A stretch of 64,000 nt of DNA from Crotophaga sulcirostris (lineage: Eukaryota > Chordata > Aves > Cuculiformes > Crotophagidae), in assembly GCA_013397455.1 (NCBI GenBank), contig VYZB01000377.1, forward strand, positions 97,651-161,650, given 5' to 3'. The notes beneath the pieces are model-generated. The model ran no database searches. It was not told the origin of the DNA and saw nothing but the letters and a program-made list of their open reading frames with translations. The translations under genes and the position numbers were made by a program. This document shows, in pieces, positions 35,801-47,220 of the stretch (the first letter of the stretch is position 1; each line of letters begins with the position of its first letter).

Positions 35801-37550
35801 GATGACTATAAATGTTCCTACTGACAAGTCATCTATTGACAGGCAAGTCACACTTATAAGTTTGATGATTTCTGGTTTGTTGTATGCGTTGTGGTGTGAG
35901 AGACCAGATGGAGGGCTACAACTATTGATTTTCTTACACGGCTCATCTTCTGTACCTGATCTTTGAATTATATTTCTAAAACTCAGGTAATGTATTACTT
36001 CTGTGTCAGAGAAAGTTGCCTGTTTCCTGATAAGTGTTTACTAAAATGAAAATGCTTAATTTGCTTCAACTTATTTACCACTGGACATAAATGGGTGTTT
36101 GCGAAGCATTTGCAATAAAATCAAAGATCCTTTATATTTACAAATAGTTATTATCTGCTTATTTGTGTTGCTACATCATAAATAGAAATTCTGGAGATTG
36201 TATCTTTGTTATTATCAGTTACGTACATTAGAACTCCTTACATGACTTACAGGACAAAGTACCAGGCAGCTACAAATGGAAATACTGGAAGCCCACACTG
36301 TTCTCATAGTCCAATTCAACAGGTAAGCATTAGATTTAATAATTATTAATGAATACAACACAAAGGAGAGGATACGATCTAAGTATGGAAAAAATGATGC
36401 ATTGGTTATGCAATAAAGAGAGGATTACAGACGAACAAGGGAGGATAGGCCTTAGCTATAGTAGCAGTTGTACAGAGGAGGCAGTCAATTAAAATCTGTT
36501 AAGAAGATGGTTTGAATCACCTTTTGACATAAGACCTAAATTTTGAGATCAATGCAATCTTAAGATCTAATGCAGCTATGTACCAAGCATGACACAATTG
36601 AAAAGCAACGAAAATGCAATTATGTCTGCTAATATTAATCACTTCAAAGAAATGTTGTGTATTTTTAAAAGCAAAGAATATAAAAAGATGTTTAAGCTAG
36701 GTATTTGAAAATGTTGTTACGGAGAATAAATCTCAGAAGGGAACTAATGCTGCTGATGTCCTGAAAATGTATTTTTACTCTTTCATAATATTTGATTCAA
36801 AAAGGAAATCCAAACTCTATGTTCCTTAATATGATAACTTGGCTAAAAAAACCACTCTTAATAAAATATGAATTTGCATGAAAATTCTTCCCGTCCTTTC
36901 CAGAATTCAGTTTAAATGGGTTTACATTACTCATTTGTTAATACTATTTGTTAGTAAAGGTGGTGAAAGCAAGGGTTGTATAAACAATTTGCTCTTGATC
37001 ATTTTTGATGTTGAAGTACTTCTCTAAGAGCCATTTAAATCTGCCAACTCTGTGCGTTCCTCCATTTTCTCATTTTTGAGAGGTAAGAAGGCATAATGAA
37101 ACTACATAATGAAAAAAACAACCAAAACACAATGTTAACTGTTAAAAAAAATGCTTATTGCAAATGCAAACTCGAAACACGTTGTCCAATTGATTTATTG
37201 TTGTAAATATATGCAGTGGAAAGCATAAGTGTTTCTACTAAGTAAATTACCTCCTTCCTATGAGGTTTTCTTCTGTGGCAATACCCTTGATATATCACTA
37301 TGCATTCGAGCCACTAGCTCTGTTGAAGTCCATTAGAAATTCTACTTTATATAATACATTTCACTATTATAGCAAAAGTCTTTACTCCCAAGAGTGAGCA
37401 CTGTAATACATTTTTATGATGTAATTGTCCACAGCCTGGAGAGCACCTGTTAGCTAAATCTGATTTAGTACATTGCTGTTACCACTGGTAAAATACAACA
37501 CTGTATAGTAAAGTAGTTAGGAGGAAAAGAAAGAAGTTGATTTGCATCCA
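29829..37550. other. AT-rich noncoding stretch, no gene recognised
   Basis: A long run without identifiable exons or repeat families. A pyrimidine-biased stretch lies at about 30,940-31,290. Frames reach 119 codons (34,602-34,961 minus), which is Ile/Phe/Asn-rich and without a domain. Short T and A runs are common. Confidence 0.5.
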
Positions 37551-37576
37551 TGTGTGTGTGTGTGCATGTGTGTGTG
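37551..37576 (+). repeat. (TG)n microsatellite
   Basis: Seven TG units, a CA interruption, then five TG units. A typical vertebrate dinucleotide repeat, likely polymorphic. Confidence 0.9.
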
Positions 37577-39769
37577 ATTTTTAACAATAGTATACTTTCA
37601 TGATTTTTTTTTTTTCCTATTGAAAATCTCATTCTGTATGTAGCAAGGACACAAAGATACATTTTCGGTTTGCATGCAGTTTACAACACAAAACTTTCTA
37701 TCAAAAGGAAATGATAGAATAATATCAGTAATGATAGCTAATAGATGTATACTAATACTATTGCTGTCAAAATGCATTCAAAAATTTGATTGTTATTATA
37801 TGTAGTGTCCTTTTTGGAAACTTAGACTTTGAAAGTTTTGCTAGCAAATGTTTCTAAAGATTACTATGCACAAGTGGAATAATTGCATTTGCTATTTCAT
37901 GACGTATATGTAGTGTAATTCCTGGTGTAACTTCATAACATAGTCTAATGTTTATTTGAGAACATAAAAGGTCCATTCTGTTAAGTTCCTCTAAATTGTC
38001 ATGCTCAAATGAAAAACTCAACATCATGCGTTCTGAGTTGTTACATATTTAAGACATATGAGCAGATGTCATTTGAGTACAGAGATGTCAGAATAATTAT
38101 TAGTAAGGCTGAAACACCCCCTTTTTTTTTAATAGGAATTTTTTTCTTGTGGGGAATCCTTCAGACAAAACATTAGACAGAGCTCTTCCAGGGCAAAATA
38201 TGGTGTTTTATCCACACATAAGAATAAGTTACTTTATTTCCTAGCTTGTGTTTATGAAAAAGAAGATGTTAAAGATGTTAACAAACACCAAGCAACCCCT
38301 CATTATGCAGTTAAAAAAAAAAAGAAGAAAAAAAAAAGGAGTGTTAGCAAGCTTCTAAATAAAGAGAATTAATATTAAACTTAAATTACCATTTGATTCT
38401 TATGACCTTGCTTGTGCTAAATATGAGACTATCTGCAAGGAATGCCATGATTTTGTACTCTGTGGGCTTAAATTAAATGCCAAAGAGCTTCAAAAGCCAT
38501 TTTAATAGCTAAAATGAAAAGATAACACACATCAAAGAATCTCTATTTTTTTCACTGTGATGCCTACATAGCTTTTTTAATATATATTTAAAGCTGTTAG
38601 TCTTCATCCTTATTATGGAGCCTCTGTATTTTCTTATTTTTTTAAGATTGCAACATCACAGATTCAGGAGAAAAGAGAAATCAAAAATGAAGTTGTCATG
38701 TTCTGACTTTGAATCACAGCAATATCTGGGTTTACATACTGTTTATCCATTCTAATTTTTCTCCCTTTGCCTCTAAGTCTATATATTCCTTGAACTGGAA
38801 ACTCAGCAGTGCTTTCTGCTCAAGTCCTTAGTCTCACCCAGGGGATACCTAAAATGGAGCATGTTTAGACACTCGCCTCCTGCACAGTCTTAGTGTATCC
38901 TATCCATGGTACTGCAGGTAGCTTGCTTAGCTACAGTATTTTAGTGAGAATTGGTAAAAAATATGTAAATATCAGACTTAATAACATCCACCAGAGCCTC
39001 TTGAAGTGGTACAGTTAATTGGTAAACAATGAAGGTGTGTTTGAATTCCCAACGTGCAACAGTTACAAGAGAGTTCCTTCTGAACCTGATGAAGAAATGC
39101 CCCTACTTCATAAATGTGGACAATACCAAATACTCTTCTGAAAGCTTTTCTGCATCCTTTCAAATTCAGGATTACAATCTATGTATGTATATGTGTATCT
39201 GCATAAATACATAAAAAATTGTAAAAGTGTCATATAGGATAGCAAAATATGTAATTATAAATATTCAAATGATATTTAGGACAAAAGGAACAAGCAGAAT
39301 CCACCAAATTATTTCCTTTTCAGAGTTGTTATTATTCACATTTCCTATCTGTTCTAACTGGACTGGTTAGCTACTCTTCAAAAACCTGTATTTTGTTACA
39401 TTTTAACACTCCCTCTATTTGGGATCTCCTTTTTGGCATCCATTCCTGAAATGATTGTTAGAAATATTACTTTGTATACGATTTTATTTCTTAATAATTT
39501 TTTCAAGAGAAGTTTACTTTTTTCTTCTGTAAAACCTTATGATAGGTTCTGTTCGTTAGATTATGTGGATGCGACTGATGTGCTATTAATCTTACAGTAG
39601 CTTGATGTCCACGTAATGCTGCATGTTTTTATCCATAGCCGATTAACACTGTAAAGGGTTTTGATAACGTAACAAAAATAAGGTATAAAAATTATAATTG
39701 TGTAAAAAGAATTTAAAGGGAAATCCGTGTTGATTTAGTTTAGAATGAACTGAAAGAGAAGAAAACAGA
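37577..39769. other. AT-rich noncoding stretch, no gene recognised
   Basis: It includes an A-rich low-complexity tract (A11-GAAG-A10) at about 38,313-38,338. No exon or confident repeat recognised. Confidence 0.55.
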
Positions 39770-40333
39770 TGTAGTGGGTCTGGTTGGAATGGAGTGAATT
39801 TTCTTCATGGTAACTCTATGGTCCTGTGTTTCAGATTTGTGACCAAAGCTGTGTTGGAAATAAGGGTTGTTTTAGCTATTGCTGAACAGAACTTGCACAG
39901 CATCTGGGTCTTTTGTTTCTCATGCTGCCCCACCAGTGATTTGGCTAGGGGCACACAAGAAGCTGGGAGGGGACACAGCTGGAATAGCTGACCCCAACCG
40001 ACCAAAGGGATATCCCAGACCATATGACATCATTGCTCAGCAATAAAAGCTGGGGGAAAGAAGGAGGAAGGGAGGATGTTCCAGTTTTTCTGGAATCTGT
40101 CTTCCCAAATAACCGTTGGGCATGATGAAGCCTTGCTTTCTTGGAAATGGATAATCATTTGCCTGCAAATGGGAAGCAGGGAATAAATTGCTTATTTTGT
40201 TTTGATGATGCCCACAGCATTTATTTTACCGGTTAAAAATGCACTAGTTTTCTCACATTTTCCCTTCTCATTCCCTCCCCCATTCCATCAAGGGGAAGTG
40301 AGTGAGCTGCACACCAGGATTTAGCCTCGACCA
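39770..40333 (+). mobile_element. Solo LTR of an avian endogenous retrovirus (copy 1)
   Basis: The copy begins TGTAGTGGGTCTGG and runs about 560 bases to an end near CCTCGACCA. It shares a collinear core with the LTR at 56,955: AGCTGACCCCAACCG, CCAAAGGGATATCCCAGACC and an AT-rich promoter-like block (CAATAAAAGC at 40,041-40,050) follow in the same order and spacing. Downstream are a decayed poly(A)-signal position (GGTTAAAAA at about 40,231) and a C-rich region before the end (CATTCCCTCCCCCATTCCA). No gag, pol or env remains on either side, so it is a solo LTR left by recombination between LTRs. Target-site duplication was not evident, and the 3' end looks eroded. Family assignment rests on remembered avian repeats. 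Confidence 0.75.
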
Positions 40334-43315
40334 AATCTTAAAGACTTTTCCATTTCAAGGAGGAAATCTATCAGAAGACCTCTTCAGAGAAGCTAATTGA
40401 ACTGAATTTGTCAGAGGTTCAAAGATGGAGGAGCTTTGAATAAAATTTCTGTCAAAGGTGTAAAAATCTCAAATCCAGGGCAAATGCTACAAACCATAGG
40501 TAGGTAAACTAAAAGCATAGTAGAAGAAAAAAAGAAATCTTTAAACATGGTGAAAGAAAGTGACTACCTGAAGAATCTCAGTTGGTTCAGAACTGCCAAA
40601 AGTCAAGCTAGCAAAGCAGTATGCAACAACTACCAAAGTTACCTTGTCTACTAGAAGAACCAGAAAGAAGCACTAAAGCCTTTATAACAACGACAAAGGG
40701 GTTGATGATAACCTATGCACTGGCCAAAGCCTAAATAAAATGGAATCTTTCTTTACTGGTGGTTGGTTTACTAAATAAAGTGCTGTAGATGCCATTTATT
40801 CTGGCCTTAGCAAAGTTTCTATTTTCATAACTATGCTATGTATTATTAGTTAACTTGGAGGAAAAGGTTGTTATGATATGAACTTTATTATGGGTAAAAA
40901 ATTAGAGACAGCAGTAGGTTTTGTTGAAAGGGAAATTAGTGGATTGGGGAGGTCATTAATATCATTAATGATATTCTTCCAGGAACAGCCTTAGGACTTA
41001 TCTCTAAAAATATATATATATAAAAAAAAGTATCTATAATTTTCATTCTCCAGTCGCATGTATAGCGTATTGTGAGATATCTTCTTAATCTAGTCAAGGT
41101 GTCAGAAAGGATTTAATTTATTGCTTATTTAGTTGATTTCTTTTAGTCTTTTTCTTTTAAAGCTCAGGAAATTTGAGAGAAGAAACAAGAAAACTGAGAG
41201 TGGCTTAACCATGGAGTAATCAATCCTTCCTTAGAGCCTCTCCGATCACTGGCATAAGACTTAGTGATGAAATTTACATTAAAAATAATTCTACATACAT
41301 TTTGAAATTTATAATGAAGTAATTTTGTGTGTCAGTATTAATAATTTACTCTCCTATGTGGATTCATAACTTAGATCTTTTTAAATCTAATTGAGATTAA
41401 TACACTTGACATGTTATGATACTTTAATATCTCAGAATTTGTACATAGCAGATTGGACAGCTGGTAAAAGATATAAAGAAAGTGTTAGATGACCAAAATG
41501 AATGCACAATATCACTGCAGGAACGCAGTCCATTTTCCTTTTCAGTTCAAGATCATTGAGAACATGGGGGGGGGAAGTTTTCTGTCTAAAAACAATGGTC
41601 TGCATGAGTAGTTTGTTTCTTATCCAAGTGTTTACATTCAGCATATGTTTAGACATAAAAAGGATCAGGTTCAATTTTTCAATACTTAAGACAGATTTTG
41701 CAGAGTAGATATTCTGTAATTTTTTTATGCCCGATATTGTGAATTCCCTTCTGTTATTTCTCTAATGGCCAGAGTGTTACAGATATGTTCACAGTCTCGC
41801 ATACAGCATGGATGGAGATAATACATGCTAAGTATATTAATGAACTAATGAAAAAGGTTAGATGTAATTAACATCAAGGGAGTAGGAAGAGATATCTTCA
41901 GGTGCTGGGCTAAACACTTGCTGAACTGACTTATTGAAGGCTGCTGGATTTTTGCATGTTCTTGTTAATGAAGCATAAAGGTATGATGAGAAATGCATCT
42001 TCTCTATTTCTCTTTTTCTCAAAAAAAAAAGTAACCATGAGTGGAAGAAGAAACTGTGGAGGAGGTTGAAGTGATGAATGGTGTGAAGACGGATGCCAAA
42101 GAAAGTGAGTACAGTAATAGCAGCAACACAGGACTGTTCCTAAGAGAACATGTGGAAGTCAAAGGAAACTGTGCCTAGCAGCATTAAAATATGTTGCCAG
42201 CAGCAATGCATATAACATCTGCGTATAATGAAACTTAATTTTCTGTGCAAGTTATTCACAAAACCTCTGATTTCCGTTTCACCTCTAATTATGATTACTA
42301 GAGATTCGCTTTTGAAAACAAAGAATAATGAGTGAAGAGGATACTTCTGCCAGGTGCCTTTTTGTAATGACAAGGATTCAGATCATTAACTTTTGCATTG
42401 GATTTTGCTTTCTCATACACAGAGATTCTCAGTTCATTCCACCAGCTTTTCAATAACAAGAAGTTACAATCCTTATGGTGTAACCGTATCTAAGGTCCAA
42501 TGTTTCAGGAAGATAACACACAGGATATTTAACAGGGAAAAGTCATTACTGTCTTAATTTTTCTGGCCATGTGAATTTAATAAAAGAAAAAAATTACACA
42601 CATTTAGTCTAGAGGAGGCGGAGTGCTCCTTCCTGCAGATGTTAAGTTGGCATTACATATCCTTAGGAGAAAATTATGGTCTGTGAAGGAGGGCTTTTGA
42701 GGAAGAAAACATTGAATCTGCAGTTCTCCATTCTTCAAAGTTAAGTTGGGTGAATTGTGGCTTCATAAGACAGTATTGTACAGGAAATAGTGCTGATTCA
42801 CATTACCACAAAAAAACCACTCCTAAAACCCCAGTTCCTGAGTGCCTTTTCAATGTACCTTGAGGTGGAAGCTCCATTATGTACACTCCCCATGTGAACT
42901 ATAGCCTTCTCCTTTTTTTCCACTAATTTGATCCTGGGGAAAACTTCTATTATGAAATTTCTTTGTGAAGCAGCATAAAGAAGATTATTTCTTGTTCCTT
43001 CTTCGGCTGATTGAGCACAGATACCTTGAAACCTAGTCCAAAAGGTGTACAGAAAGACTATATTTGCTTTTGCTCTCCTGTATCAAAGTTAACCAATTTG
43101 CTGAAGTTAAGGAGGAAAATTAATCAAAATCTTCTAAAAGGGACATATAAGCTGACATTGAATCTGAACTCTACTTTGGTGGGCCATGTCTGTTAGACAA
43201 TAAAAGCTCCTGAATAGAATTACTAAGCCCATGGGCAATTTTACAAATAACTATTCACTTTTCTGCTGTTTTGGGATCAGTACCCCTGCTCTGAACATGG
43301 CTCTTGGATGGCCAT
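40334..43315. other. AT-rich noncoding stretch, no gene recognised
   Basis: It contains an 18-bp perfect palindrome at 40,958-40,975 and a short TA run at about 41,010-41,022. No exon or confident repeat was recognised; frames are at most about 80 codons. Confidence 0.55.
40958..40975. repeat. Perfect 18-bp AT-rich palindrome
   Basis: AATATCATTAATGATATT is fully self-complementary. It contains overlapping ATTA/TAAT cores of the kind bound by homeodomain proteins, but AT-rich palindromes also arise by chance in sequence of this composition. Confidence 0.8.
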
Positions 43316-43680
43316 TGTGATGGGAAGCAAGGCATGGACTCCTGATGAGTGTAGATCAGAAGACATTTATTTTGCGTCAAGCCTTGCAATTTATACTCTT
43401 TTACAAGATACTAAAAATAACTCTCTTATAGGATACTAAAAATAACTCCAATAACAAAATATAATTGGTTGGTGATTAGGTTCTGGTTTTGTTGTTCACG
43501 TGCTTACTTCGTTCCTCCTTCATATTTTTCAAACTCAGTCATTCCCTGGTCAAGGATGTTTCAGAGCTGATGTGTCCGTTATCTGTTAGAAACCTCTCCA
43601 CACCACTGCCCATGGGCAAACTAGTCACCTACCTGCTTCTCTTTTCCAGGGGTGCTGCGTGCCTGGGTTGATCAGACTGA
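43316..43680 (-). mobile_element. Probable LTR remnant on the minus strand
   Basis: Read on the minus strand, the element would end in CATCACA (TGTGATGGG at 43,316 on plus). Just upstream of that end it has the layout of an R/U5 region: a TATAAA-like box (about 43,390-43,398), AATAAA inside GCAAAATAAATGTC (about 43,364-43,372), then roughly 50 bases to the CA terminus. Farther upstream is a repeated 17-base unit. The opposite boundary is uncertain (a TGTGAATC start near 43,686 is one option) and no target duplication was found. It is not the same family as the LTRs at 39,770 and 56,955. Confidence 0.42.
43407..43448. repeat. 17-bp direct duplication, period 25
   Basis: GATACTAAAAATAACTC occurs perfectly at 43,407-43,423 and 43,432-43,448. 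It lies in what would be the U3 part of the minus-strand LTR remnant, where short tandem duplications are common. Confidence 0.85.
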
Positions 43681-45290
43681 TTCACATTGCAGAGCAGGGT
43701 CACATAGGAGCAGCTGCTGCTGCCACCTTAGAGGACTGAGTGGGCTTTGCCCGTGTGCTTTGAGCTCAGGTTATCGACAATGTGTTAACCTGTCTGCAGC
43801 AGCCTCGGGTTAACAGAAAGCTCGGATTGTGTTGGCAACTACCCTGCATCATCCTTCAACCAAGGGTCCTTTAATAACCTGCCAGGGTCCACAGTGCTGG
43901 GGATGTGCTTTTTAACCCTGACTTATGTACCTTAAAAAGAAAAAAAAGTATGAGCCTGTGTGGCAACTAAGGACTGTTCAAAATAATCCCTGAACACAAG
44001 TTATGTGTTTGTACGCATGATAAAAGATTTTCATCATCAGCATGATGACACTTTATTGTCAATTATGTATCTTTCTGCTTAGCTGCATTCCTGCTGAATT
44101 TTGTTTTAATACAGAAATGAGCTATAATCAATAACTTGTCAAATTATTCATTCCTAATAGACTAGCCAAAGGATTTTGACATTACTCTCTGAATAAATTA
44201 TCTGAAATACTTATTTCCATTATTTGACCAGCTCTCTAGATTATTAAATAATGTTCTTTGAATAATTTATTCAACATTTTTCTGTCAATCTTTGAATAAT
44301 TTACTCATGAATACATTATTTCTATTATTCAGCCAGCTATATTTCTAGCATCCGTGGAAATGTCTTTGTTGTGTGAAAGCATGGAGATCTCTGGAAGGAG
44401 AGATAAACTTTTAACTAGCATAACTTAACTTCTTTGTAATAAGCATTCGGTGCCTTATTTTATATACCCAAGTGCATAATTAAATGAATCCTTTTTCATC
44501 TCTCTCTCTTAAATTAAAAAGTGGTTTTCTACAACAGTCTTTAACTCAATGATCCCTACTATTTTTATTGAAAATCTTGCACTGTTGATTTCTTGCCCCT
44601 GCTTGTTTTCTCGTCTTCAACAACATGCAGAAAACTTCAATTACTGTAATTTGGTGCTGAAGACATATAATGAGGAAAAGATTTACACTGCTTGCCTGGC
44701 TATGTTAACTCAGGTATTTTAAACATAATATCTACTTAAATACAGGCTGAATAAACACAGGTCTGTGACATACAAACACAAGTAAAAGGAATGAGCTTTT
44801 AAAAATGCAGTCCCAACAGGGGAAGAGAAGCACGAGTAAAGACTGAAGAGGCAGGCCAACAAAAGGGGTGCTGTGGAATATATGTTCCTATTTAGCAGAT
44901 AGTTTTTCATTCAAGTAGCAAAAAAATCTTCCAAGCAGATGTGCTGGAGCAAGGATGAAGTGAAACAATTAGCAGATGAACAATCCTGTTCCCTCCAACA
45001 GCGTCCATTCTGTTGTTCCTGTCCTGGAGGTGGGAACATAAAGTGAAATCAGGAAGCTTGTGACTGTGGCATAGTACCACCTATTCCTCTGCCCTCCTGA
45101 GTCTGAGTGGGAAGCTAAGAGGTGCTTTGGTTACCCTATAGCTCAAACAGCATTTAATTATTTCACTAACTATCCATTTGGACTGCAAAAGAATGTGAAA
45201 TTTGTGATACATGACTCTTAAAAATGTGTAGCATGGACAGATATAGCTAGCAAAGGAAAACTGGAGGGTAGAGGTAGTATCTGAAATCAA
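43681..45290. other. Noncoding stretch with a degenerate duplication
   Basis: The first 250 bases are GC-richer than average and unrecognised; they may still belong to the upstream LTR-like element. The remainder is AT-rich, with the degenerate duplication listed separately. No gene recognised. Confidence 0.5.
44187..44348 (+). repeat. Degenerate direct duplication (AT-rich)
   Basis: Two copies of about 55 bases can be aligned: 44,187-44,239 and 44,290-44,348. In both, a TGAATAA/TTGAATAAT start is followed by ATAC..TATTTC, then ATTATT, then CCAGCT, then TCTAG or CTCTAG. A third partial copy of the head (CTTTGAATAATTTATTCAA) lies between them at about 44,255. The copies are diverged, so the duplication is old. 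Confidence 0.6.
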
Positions 45291-47220
45291 AATCATAGAC
45301 TCACAAAATGGTTTGTGTTGGTAGGGATCTTAGAGATCATTTATTTCCAACTCTCCTGCCATGGGCAGAGACATCTTCCACTAGACCAAGTTGCTCATAG
45401 TTTCATCCAACCTGGCCTTAAACACCTCTGTGGATGCGACACTCACTACTTCTCTGGGCAACTTGTTCCAGTGCCTCACTACCCTCGTAGTAAAAAATTT
45501 CTTCCCAATATCTCATCTACATGTACCTACTTTCAGATTAAAACAGTTCCCCCTTGTTCTATCACTGCACTCTCTGATAAAAAGCCCTTCCTCAGCTTTT
45601 CTGTAGGTCTTCGTTAAGTACTAAAAGGCTGCTATAAGGTCTCCTAGGAGCCATTTCTTCTCTAGGCTAAATAAGCCCAACTCTCTCAGCCTGTCCTGAT
45701 ACGGGAGATGCTTCAGCCCTCTGATCATCTATGTGGCCCTCCTCTGGATTTGCTCTAACAGACCTGTGTCTTTCCTGTGCTGAAGACTGAATGCAGTACT
45801 CCAGGTGAGGTCTCACCAGAGCAGAGTAGAGGAGGAGAATCGCCTCCCTCGACCTGCTGGTCACATTTCTTTTGAGGCAGCCCAGGACACGGTTGGCCCT
45901 CTGGGCTGCAAGAGCACCTTGCAGACTCATGTTGAGTTTCTCATCCACCAGCACTCCAAAGTCCTTCTCTTCAGGGCTGCTCTCAATCCCTTCATTCCTC
46001 AAACTGTGTTTGTGTTTGGGATTGCCCCAACCCAAGTGGGCCCACCTCTCAAGCCTGTCAAGTTCCCTCTGGATGGCATCCCTTCCCTCCAATGTTGTGG
46101 TCGTCAGACACAGCTTGGTGCCATCAACAAACTTGCTGAGGATGCCCTGGGTCCCACTGTCCATGTCTATGAAAAAAGACAGCAGTCACAATACCAACCC
46201 CTGCAGAACGCCTGTTGTCACTGATCTCCATTTGGATATTGAGACAACTCTTGACAACCCTTTTGAGTACAACCTTCCAGCCAATTCATTATCCACTGGA
46301 CGGTCCATCTCACAAGCCATATCTCTCCAATTTAGAGACCAAAATGTTTTGCAGGACAGTGCCAAATGCTTTGCATGGGTCCAGGTAGATGATGTCAGTT
46401 ACTCTTCCCTTATCCATCAATGCTGGTAGATACCCATTGTAGAAGGCCACCAAATTAATCAGACACAATTTGCCCTTAGTGAAACCATGTTGATTGTCAA
46501 CAAGCACCTCTCTATTTTCATGTGCCTCAGCAGAGTTTGCAGGAGGAAACTGCTCCATGATCTTGCTGGGCAGAGAGATGAGACTGATCAACCTGTAGTT
46601 CCCCGAGTCTTCTTTTTTCCCCTTTTTTAAAAATGAGGGTTATGTTTCCCCTTTTCTGTTCAGTGGAAACTTCAACGAACTGCCATGACTTCTCAAATGT
46701 GATGGATAGTGGCTTAGCAACTTCTTCCACCAGTTCCCTCAGGACATGCAGATGCATCTCACCAGGTCTCATGGACTTGTGCACATTCAGATTTCTTAGA
46801 TGGTCTTGAACCTGATCATCCCCTACAGTGGGTGGTTCTTTGGTCTCCCAGTCCCTGCCTTTGCATTCTGCAACTTGAACTGTTGTTTGAGCCATTGCCA
46901 GTGAAGACTGAGGCAAAAACGTTGCTGAGTGCCTCAGCCTTCTCCATATCCTGGTTAACCAGGTCCCCCCTTTACTTCATTGAGGACCCACATTCTCTCT
47001 AGTCTTCCATTTATCACTGAGGTACCTACAGGAGCTTTTCTTGTTGTCCTTGGCATCCTTGGCCAGATTTAATTCAATCGGGTATTTAGCTTTCCTAGGC
47101 TGATCCCTGGCTGCTCAGATAATTTCTCTGGATTACTTTCAGGCTACATACACTTGCTTCCACCCTGTGTAGTCTTCCTTTTGAGTTTAAATTTGTCCAG
47201 GAGTTCCTTGTTCATCCATA
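45291..47220 (-). mobile_element. CR1 LINE, 5'-truncated, about 1.9 kb
   Basis: A non-LTR retrotransposon copy on the minus strand. Its 3' end is at about 45,291 (ACCATTTTGTGAGTCTATGA on minus, the decayed ATTCTATG-type terminus). Its 5' truncation point is near 47,220, where minus-strand homology begins with TATGGATGAACAAGGAACTC. It holds the C-terminal part of ORF2 (end of the linker, reverse-transcriptase core, C-terminal domain) and the 3' UTR. A complete avian CR1 is about 4.5 kb, so more than half is missing, including ORF1 and the endonuclease. Truncation at the 5' end and absence of a poly(A) tail are normal for CR1. The copy is old: several frameshifts, internal deletions and lost catalytic residues. 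Confidence 0.93.
45667..47210 (-). pseudogene. CR1 ORF2 reverse-transcriptase pseudogene
   Basis: In a live element this frame encodes the LINE reverse transcriptase that copies CR1 RNA at a nicked target. Here it is split over three frames. 46,916-46,527 has TVGDDQVQDHLRNLNVHKS and an IFKKGEK stretch. 46,591-46,310 has SKIMEQF, NQHGFTKGKLCLINLVAFY and YLDPCKAFGTV. 46,164-45,667 has ILSKFVDGTKLC, GRDAIQRELDRLERWAHL, GVLVDEKLNMS and YSALVRPHLEYC. The first shift falls near the A-run at about 46,611-46,620 and the second between 46,310 and 46,200. The F-x-D-D catalytic motif reads FVDG, its second Asp codon replaced by Gly at 46,120-46,122, and the second Asp of the motif A region is also Gly. 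About 15 residues usually found after WAHL are missing near 46,030. It cannot make active enzyme. Confidence 0.9.

Noticed and set aside
37321..37350. TGTTGAAGTCCATTAGAAATT as another ancient CR1/L3 tail
   Set aside because: Only about 20 bases resemble the motif and no second block follows.
45315..46429. Plus-strand open frames of 100, 71, 139 and 185 codons
   Set aside because: They lie antisense to the CR1 element; their residues follow from the reverse complement of the reverse-transcriptase region and 3' UTR.
46310..46916. Considered as two small genes rather than one element
   Set aside because: Both match consecutive parts of the same CR1 ORF2, joined across a frameshift, so they are fragments of one pseudogene.
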